Below the pieces are notes generated by a model, which searched no databases, was not told the DNA's origin, and saw only the letters and a list, made by a program, of their open reading frames with translations. Positions 31,082 through 39,584 of a DNA stretch of 64,000 nt are shown here, piece after piece; positions within the stretch are counted from its first letter, which is position 1, and each line of letters begins with the position of its first letter. The stretch is taken from positions 1 to 64,000 of the forward strand of contig JBBPIJ010000004.1 in assembly GCA_038040395.1 (NCBI GenBank), read 5' to 3'. A program made the position numbers and the translations under genes. Origin of the DNA: VAXT01 sp038040395. Its GTDB lineage: Bacteria; Actinomycetota; Thermoleophilia; Gaiellales; Gaiellaceae.

Positions 31082-31873
31082 TTAGAGATGGGCCGCGAGC
31101 TGGTCGTCAACCCGCCGGAACACTGCCGCCGCAACTGCCAGCGCAACGAGAGCGGCGACGATCACGTACGCCACGTCGCCGACCTGCGGGAACCGTCCGA
31201 AGAAGATCGGGTCGCGAATGGCGAGGACGAACGGCGTGACGGGGTTGCCGTAGTGGATGACGTCGACGAGCTTGGGGTGGCTGCCGATCCCGGGGAGGTC
31301 GAAGGTGTAGAAGACTGGCGTCAGGAAGAACCAGGGAAGCAGCACTGCTGTGAGGAGATGCTCGACGTCCCGGAAGATGACCGTTATCGATGCGAGCACC
31401 AGCGCGAGGCTGCCGGCGAGCGCGACGAGCGGTAGCACGAGCGGGATCGCGACCCAGAACGTCGATCGTGTCTCCGGAATGACGATCAGGTTCACCGGGA
31501 TGATGACTGTGAGCATCACGAGCAGGGTGACTGCGTTCGTCGCAACGACGGCGAACGGCAGCAGCTGGCGCGGGAACCGCACCTGCTTCACGAGGCTCGC
31601 CTGGCCCAGCAGGCTGGTGCACGAGCTCTGAATCGCGCCCTGGAAGAAGACCCAGGTAACCAGGCCGGAGAGCAGGAAGAGCGGGTAGTGATGGATATCG
31701 ACCGCCTTCAGGAGCACCGAGAAGACGACCGTGTAGACGCCCATCAGGACGACCGGCAGCACGAGCGTCCAGCCCAGCCCGAGCACCGAGCCGCGGTACT
31801 TCACGCTCATCTCTCGCCGGAAGAGGTTCCGGAAGAGATCGCCGTAGCGGAAGAGGTCGCCGTAGAGCGTCAC
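31082..31873 (-). CDS. Wzm/TagG-type ABC-2 permease for polysaccharide export
   Basis: 263 aa with six hydrophobic segments of the ABC-2 class. LFRREMSVKYRGSVLGLGWTLVLPV is the typical N-terminal arm plus TM1. LSGLVTWVFFQGAIQSS and LVKQVRFPRQLLPFAVV follow, and YGNPVTPFVLAIRD leads into the last helices. It pairs with the ATPase at 27959-29176 despite the two intervening heme genes. The first residues repeat: YGDLFR occurs twice because 18 bp are tandemly duplicated at 31830-31865. TACACT (31887-31882) lies 8 nt before the GTG start. First gene of the operon. Confidence 0.93.
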   Translation of the reverse strand: MTLYGDLFRYGDLFRNLFRREMSVKYRGSVLGLGWTLVLPVVLMGVYTVVFSVLLKAVDIHHYPLFLLSGLVTWVFFQGAIQSSCTSLLGQASLVKQVRFPRQLLPFAVVATNAVTLLVMLTVIIPVNLIVIPETRSTFWVAIPLVLPLVALAGSLALVLASITVIFRDVEHLLTAVLLPWFFLTPVFYTFDLPGIGSHPKLVDVIHYGNPVTPFVLAIRDPIFFGRFPQVGDVAYVIVAALVALAVAAAVFRRVDDQLAAHL

Positions 31874-31886
31874 GGGCGTGGAGTGT

Positions 31887-32049
31887 AGGAGGGATTGGCG
31901 GAACGTTGCTCGTTGCAGGGGTGCGATGGTCGTTCCGAGGCAAGGACGCAGGGAGCATCCAGGCTAGTCAGCCTGGATGTGACTGAGGACGCCGCCTCGG
32001 GGCGAGCAGCGCGGCCCTGCGACTCAGCCACGTTTCGCCAAGCCCTCCT
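31887..32049. repeat. Structured intergenic element, copy A (terminal inverted repeats)
   Basis: 163 bp filling the gap between the divergent ABC-2 permease and a glycosyltransferase. It starts AGGAGGGATTGGCGGAACG, and the reverse complement of its right end starts AGGAGGGCTTGGCGAAACG, forming near-perfect terminal inverted repeats. Inside is the hairpin CCAGGCT/AGCCTGG. Much of the sequence (CGATGGTCGTTCCGAGG, GACGCAGGGAGCA, TGACTGAGGAC and GCCTCGGGGCG) recurs in copy B at 40434-40657. The left end overlaps the permease -10 by one base. Just outside the right end TAAGGT (32055-32060) is the -10 of the next gene, 8 nt before its GTG. Confidence 0.85.
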
Positions 32050-32068
32050 CGGTCTAAGGTGACCCTCC

Positions 32069-33088
32069 GTGCGCATCGTCGTCGACGCAACGCCGCTCTC
32101 ACACCCGCGCACCGGGGTCGGTAACTACCTGCGCGGTTCGCTGCAAGGGCTGGCCGAGGCGGCGGGGGCGGAAGACGAGATCGTCGCCTTCGCGGCCGTC
32201 AGCATGTTCTCCCGAGCACGGCTCCAGGAGGCTCTCGCGGGGATTCCCGTCGAGCGCCGCCTCGTCACGCTCCCTCCCTCGGCGCACGTCTGGCGCACGC
32301 TCTGGAGCCGTCTGGGCGTTCCGCCGGTGGAGCGGCTCGCCGGGGCACTCGACGTCTTCCACTTCTCGGACTGGATGTACCCGCGACAGCGTGGAGGCCT
32401 CCGCTCGACGATCGTCCACGACCTCATCCCGCTCCGCTTCCCCGAGTGGGTGCATCCGCGGACCCGTCGGCAGAACCTCGCCAAGTACGCGCACGCGGCC
32501 CGCACCTGCGACGTGATCGTGACCATCTCCTCGTTCACGGCGGACGACATCGCAGAGCGCCTCGGCTTCCCACGCGAGCGCATCGTCGTCGCCTACCCCG
32601 GCGTGGACGAGCGATTCATGCCCGAGGGGCCGCAGCACGACGGGGACTACGTGCTCATGCTCGCCCCGGGCGATGCCCGGAAGAACTACGGGACGCTCGC
32701 GCCGGCGGTCGAGCTCGTCCGCGCCCGTAGGCCGGAGCTGAGCCTGCTCGCGCTCGGCCACGTGAGCGACGAGGACCTGCCGTCGCTCTACCGCGGCGCC
32801 GCCGTCTTCGCCTACCCGTCCTTCTTCGAGGGCTTCGGGATCCCGATCGTCGAGGCGATGGCGAGCGGAGCTCCTGTCGTCGCCTCCTCTCATCCGTCGC
32901 TGGACGAGGCCTCCGGCGATGCGGCCGTGCGCGTCGACCCGAAGAGCCCGGAGGCGATCGCCGAGGGGATCGAGCGGGCCCTCGCCGAGCGCGACACTCT
33001 CGTCGCCAAAGGCCTCGAGCACGCCAAGCGCTTCACGTGGCGCGCGTGCGGCGAGGCTCAGCTTCACGGGTTCACTACAGGTCTCTGA
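32069..33088 (+). CDS. Glycosyltransferase family 4 (GT-B)
   Basis: 339 aa from GTG 32069. It begins IVVDATPLSHPRTGVGNYLRG, where the GxGxY-type loop is common in GT4 enzymes. VHDLIPLRFPEW and VITISSFTADDIAER are in the acceptor half, and YPSFFEGFGIPIVEAMASGAPVVAS is the EX7E donor-binding motif. It uses nucleotide sugars to extend a lipid-linked or surface glycan on the cytoplasmic face. It is the first of three consecutive GT4 genes. The leaderless promoter lies next to structured repeat A. Confidence 0.93.
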   Translation: MRIVVDATPLSHPRTGVGNYLRGSLQGLAEAAGAEDEIVAFAAVSMFSRARLQEALAGIPVERRLVTLPPSAHVWRTLWSRLGVPPVERLAGALDVFHFSDWMYPRQRGGLRSTIVHDLIPLRFPEWVHPRTRRQNLAKYAHAARTCDVIVTISSFTADDIAERLGFPRERIVVAYPGVDERFMPEGPQHDGDYVLMLAPGDARKNYGTLAPAVELVRARRPELSLLALGHVSDEDLPSLYRGAAVFAYPSFFEGFGIPIVEAMASGAPVVASSHPSLDEASGDAAVRVDPKSPEAIAEGIERALAERDTLVAKGLEHAKRFTWRACGEAQLHGFTTGL

Positions 33089-33100
33089 GACACTTCGGCG

Positions 33101-34096
33101 GTGCTCCGCGTGGGCCTCGACGTCTCTCCGCTCGCCCTGACGAAGGCTGGAACCGCCCGGTACCTGACCAACCTCCTCGACGGGCTCCAGCGCGACTCAT
33201 CGCTAGAGATCCGCCGCTACTCGCTGGGCGGTTCCGGCCGGCTGAGGAAGGTCGCGCGGGACGCGGTCTGGTACCCGGTGACACTTCCGCGGGCGGCGAG
33301 GCGCGACCGGGTCGACGTGCTCCACTGCACGACGATGCGGGGCCCCTTCGCCTCCCGCGTGCCACTGGTCATAACGATTCACGACGTCGCGGTACTCCGG
33401 CGCCCGGAGACCTTCAACCGCTGGACGCGGAGATATAGCGCGGTGGCTCTGCCCCGCGTCGCGCGCGCCGCAGACGCGATCGTCGTCGGGTCCGAGTTCT
33501 CACGCGACGAGGTGACGGAATTGCTTGAGGTTCCCGAGAGCAAGATGCGCGTGATCCCGTACGGCGTAGGCCCACCTTTCACCGCCGATGGGCCCGCCGC
33601 CGAGGGCGACTACGTCCTCGCCGTCGCCACGTTCGAGCCGAGGAAGAATCTCCCGCGGCTCCTCGAGGGCTTCCGCAGGGCGAACCTCGAAGGGCTCGAG
33701 CTGCGAGTTGTCGGCGGCGAGGGCTGGGGTGGCGTGAGCATCGACGGCGACCGCGTACGTCGCCTCAGGAACATCGACGACGAGGAGCTTGCGCGCCTCT
33801 ACCGGGGAGCGGCCGCGGTCGCCTATGTCTCGCTGTACGAGGGTTTCGGCCTCCCGGTGCTGGAGGCAATGGCCTGCGCTCGCCCGGTGGTCGCGCCCGC
33901 AGGGCGGCCGTACAGCGAATTTGCACGGGGAATCGCGTTCGACGTCGATCCGCTCGATCCCGATTCGATCGCCCAGGGACTGCAGCACGCGGTTGCCGCG
34001 GGTGCGCAACGGGCGGGCGCCCGGCGGGCGGCCGACTTCAGCTGGGAGCGAGCCGTGCAGGCACATGTCGACCTGTATCGCGAGCTCGCACGATGA
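33101..34096 (+). CDS. Glycosyltransferase family 4 (GT-B)
   Basis: 331 aa from GTG 33101, 12 bp after the previous GT. Acceptor-domain features are LDVSPLALTKAGTARYLTNLL and IHDVAVLRRPETFNRWT. Donor domain: ATFEPRKNLPRLLEGFRRA, LYRGAAAVAYVSLYEGFGLP and VLEAMACARPVVAPAG, the last two covering the EX7E region. It overlaps the next GT by 4 bp (ATGA). Close similarity of the three tandem GT4 proteins suggests duplication and stepwise addition of sugars. Confidence 0.93.
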   Translation: MLRVGLDVSPLALTKAGTARYLTNLLDGLQRDSSLEIRRYSLGGSGRLRKVARDAVWYPVTLPRAARRDRVDVLHCTTMRGPFASRVPLVITIHDVAVLRRPETFNRWTRRYSAVALPRVARAADAIVVGSEFSRDEVTELLEVPESKMRVIPYGVGPPFTADGPAAEGDYVLAVATFEPRKNLPRLLEGFRRANLEGLELRVVGGEGWGGVSIDGDRVRRLRNIDDEELARLYRGAAAVAYVSLYEGFGLPVLEAMACARPVVAPAGRPYSEFARGIAFDVDPLDPDSIAQGLQHAVAAGAQRAGARRAADFSWERAVQAHVDLYRELAR

Positions 34097-35139
34097 AGCC
34101 GCTCGTTGCGATCGACGCCGACGTTCTCGGCCGGCGGCGGACCGGAGACGAGAGCTACGTGGCTGCCCTCCTGCGGGAGCTCGTCCCGATCGCCGATCAA
34201 GAGCGGCTCGCGGCGATCACGAGGCACCCCGAGCTCGTGCCCAGCGGAGTCGAGCCCGTGCAGCTGAAGGCGCGCAGCCAGCCACTGCGCATGGCGGTAA
34301 GGCTGCCGCTGCTGCTTCGCCGCCTCCACCCCGCGCTCGCGCATTTCCTGTACGTGATCCCGCCCGGTTATCGAGGTCAGGCCGTGGTCGCAGTCCACGA
34401 CCTCTCGTTCGAGCTGATGCCCGAGCTGATGTCCCGAACCGACAGGTTCTTCTTCCGCACGTTTGTCCCCCGCTCGACGCGGCGAGCCGATCGCGTCCTG
34501 ACGGGCTCGGAGTGGACGAAGCGCGATCTCGTCGAGCGGTACGGCATCGACGAAGGGCGGATCGTCGTCACGCCATACGGAGTCGATCCGATCTTCAGGC
34601 CGGAAGGTCCTACGCACGGCGGATCGCCCTACGCGCTCTTCGTCGGGGCGATCCAACCGCGCAAGGATCCGCTGACCGCGCTCGAGGCGCTCGCCCGCAC
34701 GAACGGCGACCTACGGCTCGTCCTGACGGGGCCCGAGAAGCGCGGCGGCGGAGAGCTGCGCGCGGCCATCGAGCGGCTCGGCCTTGGCGGGCGCGTGGAG
34801 CTGACGGGACACGTCAGCCTGGACGAGCTCGCCGCGCTCTATCGCGGCGCGGCCTGCTTCGTCTACCCGTCGCGCTACGAGGGCTTCGGCCTGCCGGTGC
34901 TCGAGGCGATGGCTTCGGGGACGCCGGTCGTCGCGACGGCCGCGGGGGCAGTCCCCGAGGTGGCCGGCGACGCGGCGGTGCTCGTCGAGCCCGGCGATCC
35001 TGCCGCGCTCGCCGCCGGGATCGAGCGGGCCCTCGCGGATCGAGACCGGCTCGTCGCCAAAGGACTGGAGCGCGCCCGGCAGTTCAGCTGGGCCGAGACC
35101 GCGCGGCTGACCCTCGAGACCTATCGTGAGCTCCTGTGA
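34093..35139 (+). CDS. Glycosyltransferase family 4 (GT-B)
   Basis: 348 aa, translationally coupled at both ends: ATGA with the previous gene and GTGA with the next. Motifs: IDADVLGRRRTGDESYVAALL, VHDLSFELMPELMSRTDRFF, GAIQPRKDPLTALEALA and YPSRYEGFGLPVLEAMASGTPVVAT. Third GT4 of a row; same-family neighbours share the sequence VAKGLERAR near the end. It acts in the cytoplasm on a membrane-linked glycan. The sugar specificity cannot be read from the sequence. Confidence 0.93.
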   Translation: MKPLVAIDADVLGRRRTGDESYVAALLRELVPIADQERLAAITRHPELVPSGVEPVQLKARSQPLRMAVRLPLLLRRLHPALAHFLYVIPPGYRGQAVVAVHDLSFELMPELMSRTDRFFFRTFVPRSTRRADRVLTGSEWTKRDLVERYGIDEGRIVVTPYGVDPIFRPEGPTHGGSPYALFVGAIQPRKDPLTALEALARTNGDLRLVLTGPEKRGGGELRAAIERLGLGGRVELTGHVSLDELAALYRGAACFVYPSRYEGFGLPVLEAMASGTPVVATAAGAVPEVAGDAAVLVEPGDPAALAAGIERALADRDRLVAKGLERARQFSWAETARLTLETYRELL

Positions 35140-35888
35140 ATCCGGAAGTCGCAGCCGTCGTCGTAACCCACGGGCCGCACGCGGAGCTCGATCGCTGCCT
35201 CGTGGCGCTCGGCCCTCAGGTCGACGAGCTCGTCGTCGTCTCGAACCCGCCCGCGCCGGGGGTGGACGCGCGTCTGATCGTCAACGAGACGGCCCGCGGC
35301 TTCGCGGCGAACGCGAACCGGGGAATCGCCGAGACAACGGCGCCGTTCGTCATCGTCGCCAACGCCGACACAGAGCCGAGGCCGGGAGCGGTCGCGATCC
35401 TGCTCAACTTCGCCCGGGAACATGCCCGCTGCGGGATCGTCGGGCCGCTCCTGCGCAACTCCGACGGGACGCATCAGGCTTCCCGCCGGAGCTTCCCGAC
35501 GGTCTCGGGCACGGTCGTCCGGCGCACGCCGCTGCGGATCCTGCTCAAGCCGCAGGAGCGGCAACGCCGCCATTATCTGATCGAGGAACGGCCCCAAGAG
35601 CCCGTGGAGTCAGACTGGATGCTCGGCGCGTTCCTCCTCCTGCGCCGCGAGATGCTCGACGAGCTCGGCGGCTTCGACGAGGGTTACCGCCTCTACGGGG
35701 AGGACATCGACCTCTGTTACCGGGCCATGCAGGCAGGCTGGGAGCGCTGGTTCGTCCCGCAGGCTGCCGTCCGTCACGCCCACGCGGCCGTTACGGACAG
35801 GCGCTTTCTGACCCGACAGACCCTCTGGCACTGGCGCTCGATAGCGAGGTTTGTGCGCAAGCACCCCGAACGATTACGCAACATCTAG
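35136..35888 (+). CDS. Glycosyltransferase family 2 (rhamnosyltransferase-like)
   Basis: 250 aa, GTG start. AAVVVTHGPHAELDRCLVALG opens a GT-A Rossmann-like fold; ANADTEPRPGAVAILL supplies the DxD-type metal site (ADT), and MLGAFLLLRREMLDELGGFDE plus YGEDIDLCYRAMQAGW are the GT2 WbbL/rhamnosyltransferase-type motifs. It lacks transmembrane helices. It ends a run of four coupled GT genes and is followed 27 bp later by a methyltransferase. Confidence 0.93.
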   Translation: MNPEVAAVVVTHGPHAELDRCLVALGPQVDELVVVSNPPAPGVDARLIVNETARGFAANANRGIAETTAPFVIVANADTEPRPGAVAILLNFAREHARCGIVGPLLRNSDGTHQASRRSFPTVSGTVVRRTPLRILLKPQERQRRHYLIEERPQEPVESDWMLGAFLLLRREMLDELGGFDEGYRLYGEDIDLCYRAMQAGWERWFVPQAAVRHAHAAVTDRRFLTRQTLWHWRSIARFVRKHPERLRNI

Positions 35889-35915
35889 TCGATAATCTCC
35901 GAGCGCAGGAACGCC

Positions 35916-36959
35916 ATGGAAAACGAGCCCATCGCAGTCGAGAAGGCCGCCCCCACGCCTCCCCACGCCTTCAAGTACACCGAGTTCCAGGCGGATCCAG
36001 GCTCGACGCACACCAAGATCGTGTCTCTCGTGCCGCCCGCGACGCGCGTCCTCGAGTTCGGCTGCGCGACCGGGTACATGTCCGAGGTGCTGAAGTCGAA
36101 GCTCGGCTGCACAGTCGTCGGGATCGAGATCTCGCCCGAAGCGGCGGCGATCGCCGAGCAGCACTGCGAGCGCGTGATCGTCGGTGATGCCGAGAGGATC
36201 GACTACGCCGTCGAGCTCGCCGGAGAGGAGTTCGACGTCGTCCTCTTCGCGGACGTCCTCGAGCACCTGAAGGAGCCGGCCGACGTTTTGCGCCGGATCC
36301 GCCCGTTCATCGCCGAGAACGGCGTCGTCGTCGCTTCGATCCCGAACATCGCGCACGGCAGCGTCCGCCTCGCGCTGCTCGGCGGCGAGTTCCGTTACCG
36401 CGACCTAGGCCTCCTCGACGAGACCCACCTCCGCTTCTTCACCCGCGCCTCGATCCAGGACCTCTTCGAGGAGACCGGCTATGTGATCACCCACTGGCTC
36501 CGCCAGCGATTCGACGTCGGCGCGACGGAGATCAGCGTCCCCAACGTCCCGGATGCGGTGCGCGAGTGGCTCTCGGCCGATCCGGAGACGACGACGTACC
36601 AGTTCGTGCTTCGCGCGCTCGTATCGGATCCGGCAAGCCAGCTCCGGACGCTGCGCGAAGAGCTCGAGGAGCTCCGGCCGCACCGAGACGCTGCGGAGCA
36701 GGTCGCCGCTGCTCGGGAGGAGCTGGGCCAGCTTCGAGCCGAGCTTCCGGCGCTTCGGGAAGAGGTTGGGAGCCTGCGGGCCGAGATCGCAGCCGTGCGC
36801 AGGGCGCACGAGGTCCAGGGGCAGCGCCTGATCAACGAGCGCGTCTCCTTCGCCGAGGGCCTCACGCAAGTCCAGGCGCTCGTCTACGGGTCGCGCTCCT
36901 GGCGCCTCACGGCTCCGCTGCGCGCAGCGACCAGCATGCTGAAGCGCCTGCGGGGATGA
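35916..36959 (+). CDS. SAM-dependent methyltransferase with C-terminal coiled coil
   Basis: 347 aa. Residues about 25-200 are a class I methyltransferase: VLEFGCATGYMSEVLK (motif I), VVGIEISPEAAAIAEQHC, ERVIVGDAER and EFDVVLFADVLEHLKEPADVLRRI. Residues about 240-320 are a long Glu/Arg/Leu-rich coiled coil (QLRTLREELEELRPHRDAAE and similar). The tail is VYGSRSWRLTAPLRAATSML, common in glycosylation-cluster methyltransferases. It probably methylates a glycan or lipid-linked sugar. It overlaps the next GT by 4 bp (ATGA). Confidence 0.9.
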   Translation: MENEPIAVEKAAPTPPHAFKYTEFQADPGSTHTKIVSLVPPATRVLEFGCATGYMSEVLKSKLGCTVVGIEISPEAAAIAEQHCERVIVGDAERIDYAVELAGEEFDVVLFADVLEHLKEPADVLRRIRPFIAENGVVVASIPNIAHGSVRLALLGGEFRYRDLGLLDETHLRFFTRASIQDLFEETGYVITHWLRQRFDVGATEISVPNVPDAVREWLSADPETTTYQFVLRALVSDPASQLRTLREELEELRPHRDAAEQVAAAREELGQLRAELPALREEVGSLRAEIAAVRRAHEVQGQRLINERVSFAEGLTQVQALVYGSRSWRLTAPLRAATSMLKRLRG

Positions 36960-38965
36960 GCGGGCTTCGCTTCCCCTCAGTCGACGAGCCGCTCGTCTCG
37001 GTCGTCATGGTCACGTACGGGAACTGGCCGCTCGTCCGCCGCTCCCTCGAGGCGCTGCTCGAGCGCACCGATCCGGTCTACGAGGTCATCGTCGTCGACA
37101 GCGCTTCGCCCGACGATACGGCCCAGAAGCTGACCGAGGCGGTCGAGGGCGCGTCGCTCGTCCTCAGCAAGGAGAACGTCGGCTTCGGCGGTGGCTCAAA
37201 TCTCGGCGCCGAGCAGGCGCGCGGCCGCTTCCTCTGCTTTCTGAACTCGGACGCGATCGTCGAGCCCGGCTGGCTCGAGCCCCTGATCGAGTCGCTCGAG
37301 GAGGATCCGACCACCGGCGCCGTCGTTCCGATGTTCCTGAACCCGCACGGGACGATTCAGGAGGCGGGGTCGGTGATCGACTCGGTCGGGTGGCCCCATG
37401 CGCTCGGCGCGGGCGAGAGCCCGAACGCGTTCGCGCACCGGTTCCGGCGCGAGATCGACTATGGATCGGCGGCCTGCCTGCTGATCGAGCGGCAGTCCTT
37501 CTGGGACTCGAACGGCTTCGATCCCGCCTACGGGATCGGCTACTTCGAGGACGTCGACCTCTCGTTCAAGCTCAAGGAGCGCGGCCTGCGCACGATCTAC
37601 GAGCCCCGCTCCAGAGTCGTGCACGAGCGGCACGGCTCCGGATCCTCCGACCAGGCTCGCCGGCGCATGGAGACGAATCGGGCGGTCTTCTACCGGCGCT
37701 GGAGCGGACGGCTTTCGCTCCGACCCAATCTCGTCGACCTGCCGACGAGCTCACCCCGTCTCATTGCCGCGCGCGACGCAGAGGTCGTCGACCGCATTCT
37801 CGTGATGGACGACAGGGTGCCCTTCCACGACCGCGGTTCCGGCGACCCGCGCATGGCGAAGATGCTGCATGAGCTCGTGGAGCTCTGGCCCGACGCGCGG
37901 ATCACCCTCGCCGCCGCGGACGGATCCGAGGCGGAGCGCTACGCCGAGCCCCTGCTGGCCCGTGGAATCGAGGTCGTCGCCCCACCGGTCGACTGGCAGC
38001 AGTGGTTCGAGCGCCGGATGTTCCACTACTCGGTGGCAATCGTGAGCCGAGGCCAGAATCTGGCGCGCTTCGGCGGTCTCCTGCAGCTGACCCAGCCGCA
38101 GGCGCTGCGGGCATTCGACACAGAGGCGCTCACGTTCCGGCGACTCGAGCGGATGGTCGGCTTCCTCGAGGACTCGGCGGAGATTGCGCAGGTGCGCGCG
38201 GAGGCGACGGCGATGCGGCAGGCGGAGCTCGGCGCGCTGCACCAGTCAGAGGTCATCTTCGCGGTCTCGGACGAGGAGGCCGACTACATCGACGAGGTCG
38301 CGACCGGCAAGCCGACCTTCGTCCTGCCGAACTGGGTCGCGACGGTCCCGAAGGCGGCCGGCTTCCAGGAGCGCAAAGACCTGCTCTTCTTCGGCGGCTT
38401 CCTCGCCGGGGCAGGCTCGCCGAACGAGGACGCGCTGCTCCATCTCGTCAACGAGGTGATGCCCATCATCTGGGAGAAGGAGCCCGACTTGCGCCTGCAC
38501 GTCGTCGGCGCAGATCCCACTCCGGCGGTTCAGGCCACGCACGGCGAGCGCGTGAACGTCGTCGGCTATGTCGAGGATCCCGCCGAGTGGTTGTCCCGGA
38601 CTCGCATCCACGTCAGCCCCATGCGCTACGGCTCGGGGATCAAGCTCAAACTGCTCGACACGATCGCGGCCGGTCAGCCGTTCGTGACGACGGCCATCGG
38701 CGCCGAGGGCCTCCCGCTCGGAAGCCTGCGCTCGGTGCTCGTGGCCGAGGAGCCGGCCGACCTGGCTGAGCTGACCCACGCGCTGTACACGGACGAGCAG
38801 CTCTGGCGACGGGCCCAGCGCGGAGTGGTGGACATCGCCCGCAACAAGTTCGACCGCGCGACGTTCCGCAGGACGCTCGCCGACGCGATGAGCTACCTCG
38901 GCGTCCAGCCGCCGGAAGGCGTCTTCGCCGGGGCTCCGTACGAGCTCGCAGCAGCGCGTGGCTGA
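36956..38965 (+). CDS. Bifunctional glycosyltransferase, GT2 plus GT4 domains
   Basis: 669 aa. Residues about 10-250 are a GT2 domain (SVVMVTYGNWPLVRRSLEALL, GFGGGSNLGAEQARGRFLCFLNSDA and YFEDVDLSFKLKERG). Residues about 270-650 are a GT-B domain with FVLPNWVATVPKAAGFQER, LLFFGGFLAGAGSPNEDALLHLV, VHVVGADPTP-like and MRYGSGIKLKLLDTIAAGQPFVTT regions. It starts with an ATGA overlap after the methyltransferase. The fusion may add two sugars in sequence. Its end overlaps the CmcI-like gene by 8 bp. Confidence 0.9.
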   Translation: MSGLRFPSVDEPLVSVVMVTYGNWPLVRRSLEALLERTDPVYEVIVVDSASPDDTAQKLTEAVEGASLVLSKENVGFGGGSNLGAEQARGRFLCFLNSDAIVEPGWLEPLIESLEEDPTTGAVVPMFLNPHGTIQEAGSVIDSVGWPHALGAGESPNAFAHRFRREIDYGSAACLLIERQSFWDSNGFDPAYGIGYFEDVDLSFKLKERGLRTIYEPRSRVVHERHGSGSSDQARRRMETNRAVFYRRWSGRLSLRPNLVDLPTSSPRLIAARDAEVVDRILVMDDRVPFHDRGSGDPRMAKMLHELVELWPDARITLAAADGSEAERYAEPLLARGIEVVAPPVDWQQWFERRMFHYSVAIVSRGQNLARFGGLLQLTQPQALRAFDTEALTFRRLERMVGFLEDSAEIAQVRAEATAMRQAELGALHQSEVIFAVSDEEADYIDEVATGKPTFVLPNWVATVPKAAGFQERKDLLFFGGFLAGAGSPNEDALLHLVNEVMPIIWEKEPDLRLHVVGADPTPAVQATHGERVNVVGYVEDPAEWLSRTRIHVSPMRYGSGIKLKLLDTIAAGQPFVTTAIGAEGLPLGSLRSVLVAEEPADLAELTHALYTDEQLWRRAQRGVVDIARNKFDRATFRRTLADAMSYLGVQPPEGVFAGAPYELAAARG

Positions 38966-39584
38966 GCCAGGAGTCACCGAAGCGTTCCACCGCCTCTACT
39001 ACGACACCTCGGTCTGGAAGGACACGTACTGGCTCGGGGTGCCCACGCAGAAGTGCCCGCTCGACCTCTGGATCTACCAGGAGATCCTCCACGAGGTTAA
39101 GCCGGACCTGATCATCGAGACCGGGACGGCTCACGGCGGGAGTGCGTACTACCTCGCCTCGCTGATGGATCTCGTCGGGCGCGGCGAGGTCGTCACGGTC
39201 GACATCCACCCCATCGAGGGCCGTCCCGCGCACCCGCGCATCACCTACGTCACCGGATCGTCCACCGCGGACGAGGTCGTCCAGGAGGTCGAGCGGCTCG
39301 CCGAGGGCCACGAGCGCGTCCTCGTGATCCTCGACTCCGACCACTCGCGCGACCACGTCCTCGACGAGCTGCGCATCTACAACCGGTTCGTCACCCCCAG
39401 CTCGTACCTGATCGTCGAGGACACGAACGTGAACGGCCACCCCGTGCTCCCCGAGCACGGACCGGGCCCGAGGGAGGCGCTCGACGACTTTCTAGCCGAG
39501 ACAGACGGGCTCGAAGTGGACACGTCACGCGAGAAGTTCTTCATGACGTTCAACCCGCGCGGGTTCCTCCGGAAACGCGCGTGA
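38958..39584 (+). CDS. CmcI-like (cephalosporin hydroxylase family) sugar O-methyltransferase
   Basis: 208 aa, GTG start. IYQEILHEVKPDLIIETGTAHGGSAYYLASLM is the CmcI-family methyltransferase motif I, and VVTVDIHPIE plus VLVILDSDHSRDHVLDELR follow, with the Asp/His metal-like pair. YLIVEDTNVNGHP is also diagnostic. Family knowledge: in surface-glycan clusters such proteins act as rhamnosyl or glycan O-methyltransferases. It overlaps both neighbours (8 and 4 bp), so it is part of the same coupled operon. Confidence 0.9.
   Translation: MAEPGVTEAFHRLYYDTSVWKDTYWLGVPTQKCPLDLWIYQEILHEVKPDLIIETGTAHGGSAYYLASLMDLVGRGEVVTVDIHPIEGRPAHPRITYVTGSSTADEVVQEVERLAEGHERVLVILDSDHSRDHVLDELRIYNRFVTPSSYLIVEDTNVNGHPVLPEHGPGPREALDDFLAETDGLEVDTSREKFFMTFNPRGFLRKRA

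Noticed and set aside
31870..32112. Short ORFs over structured repeat A (and 40384-40632 over repeat B)
   Set aside because: Both are translations of the same repeated, hairpin-forming DNA; the shared peptide comes from the repeat and not from protein selection.
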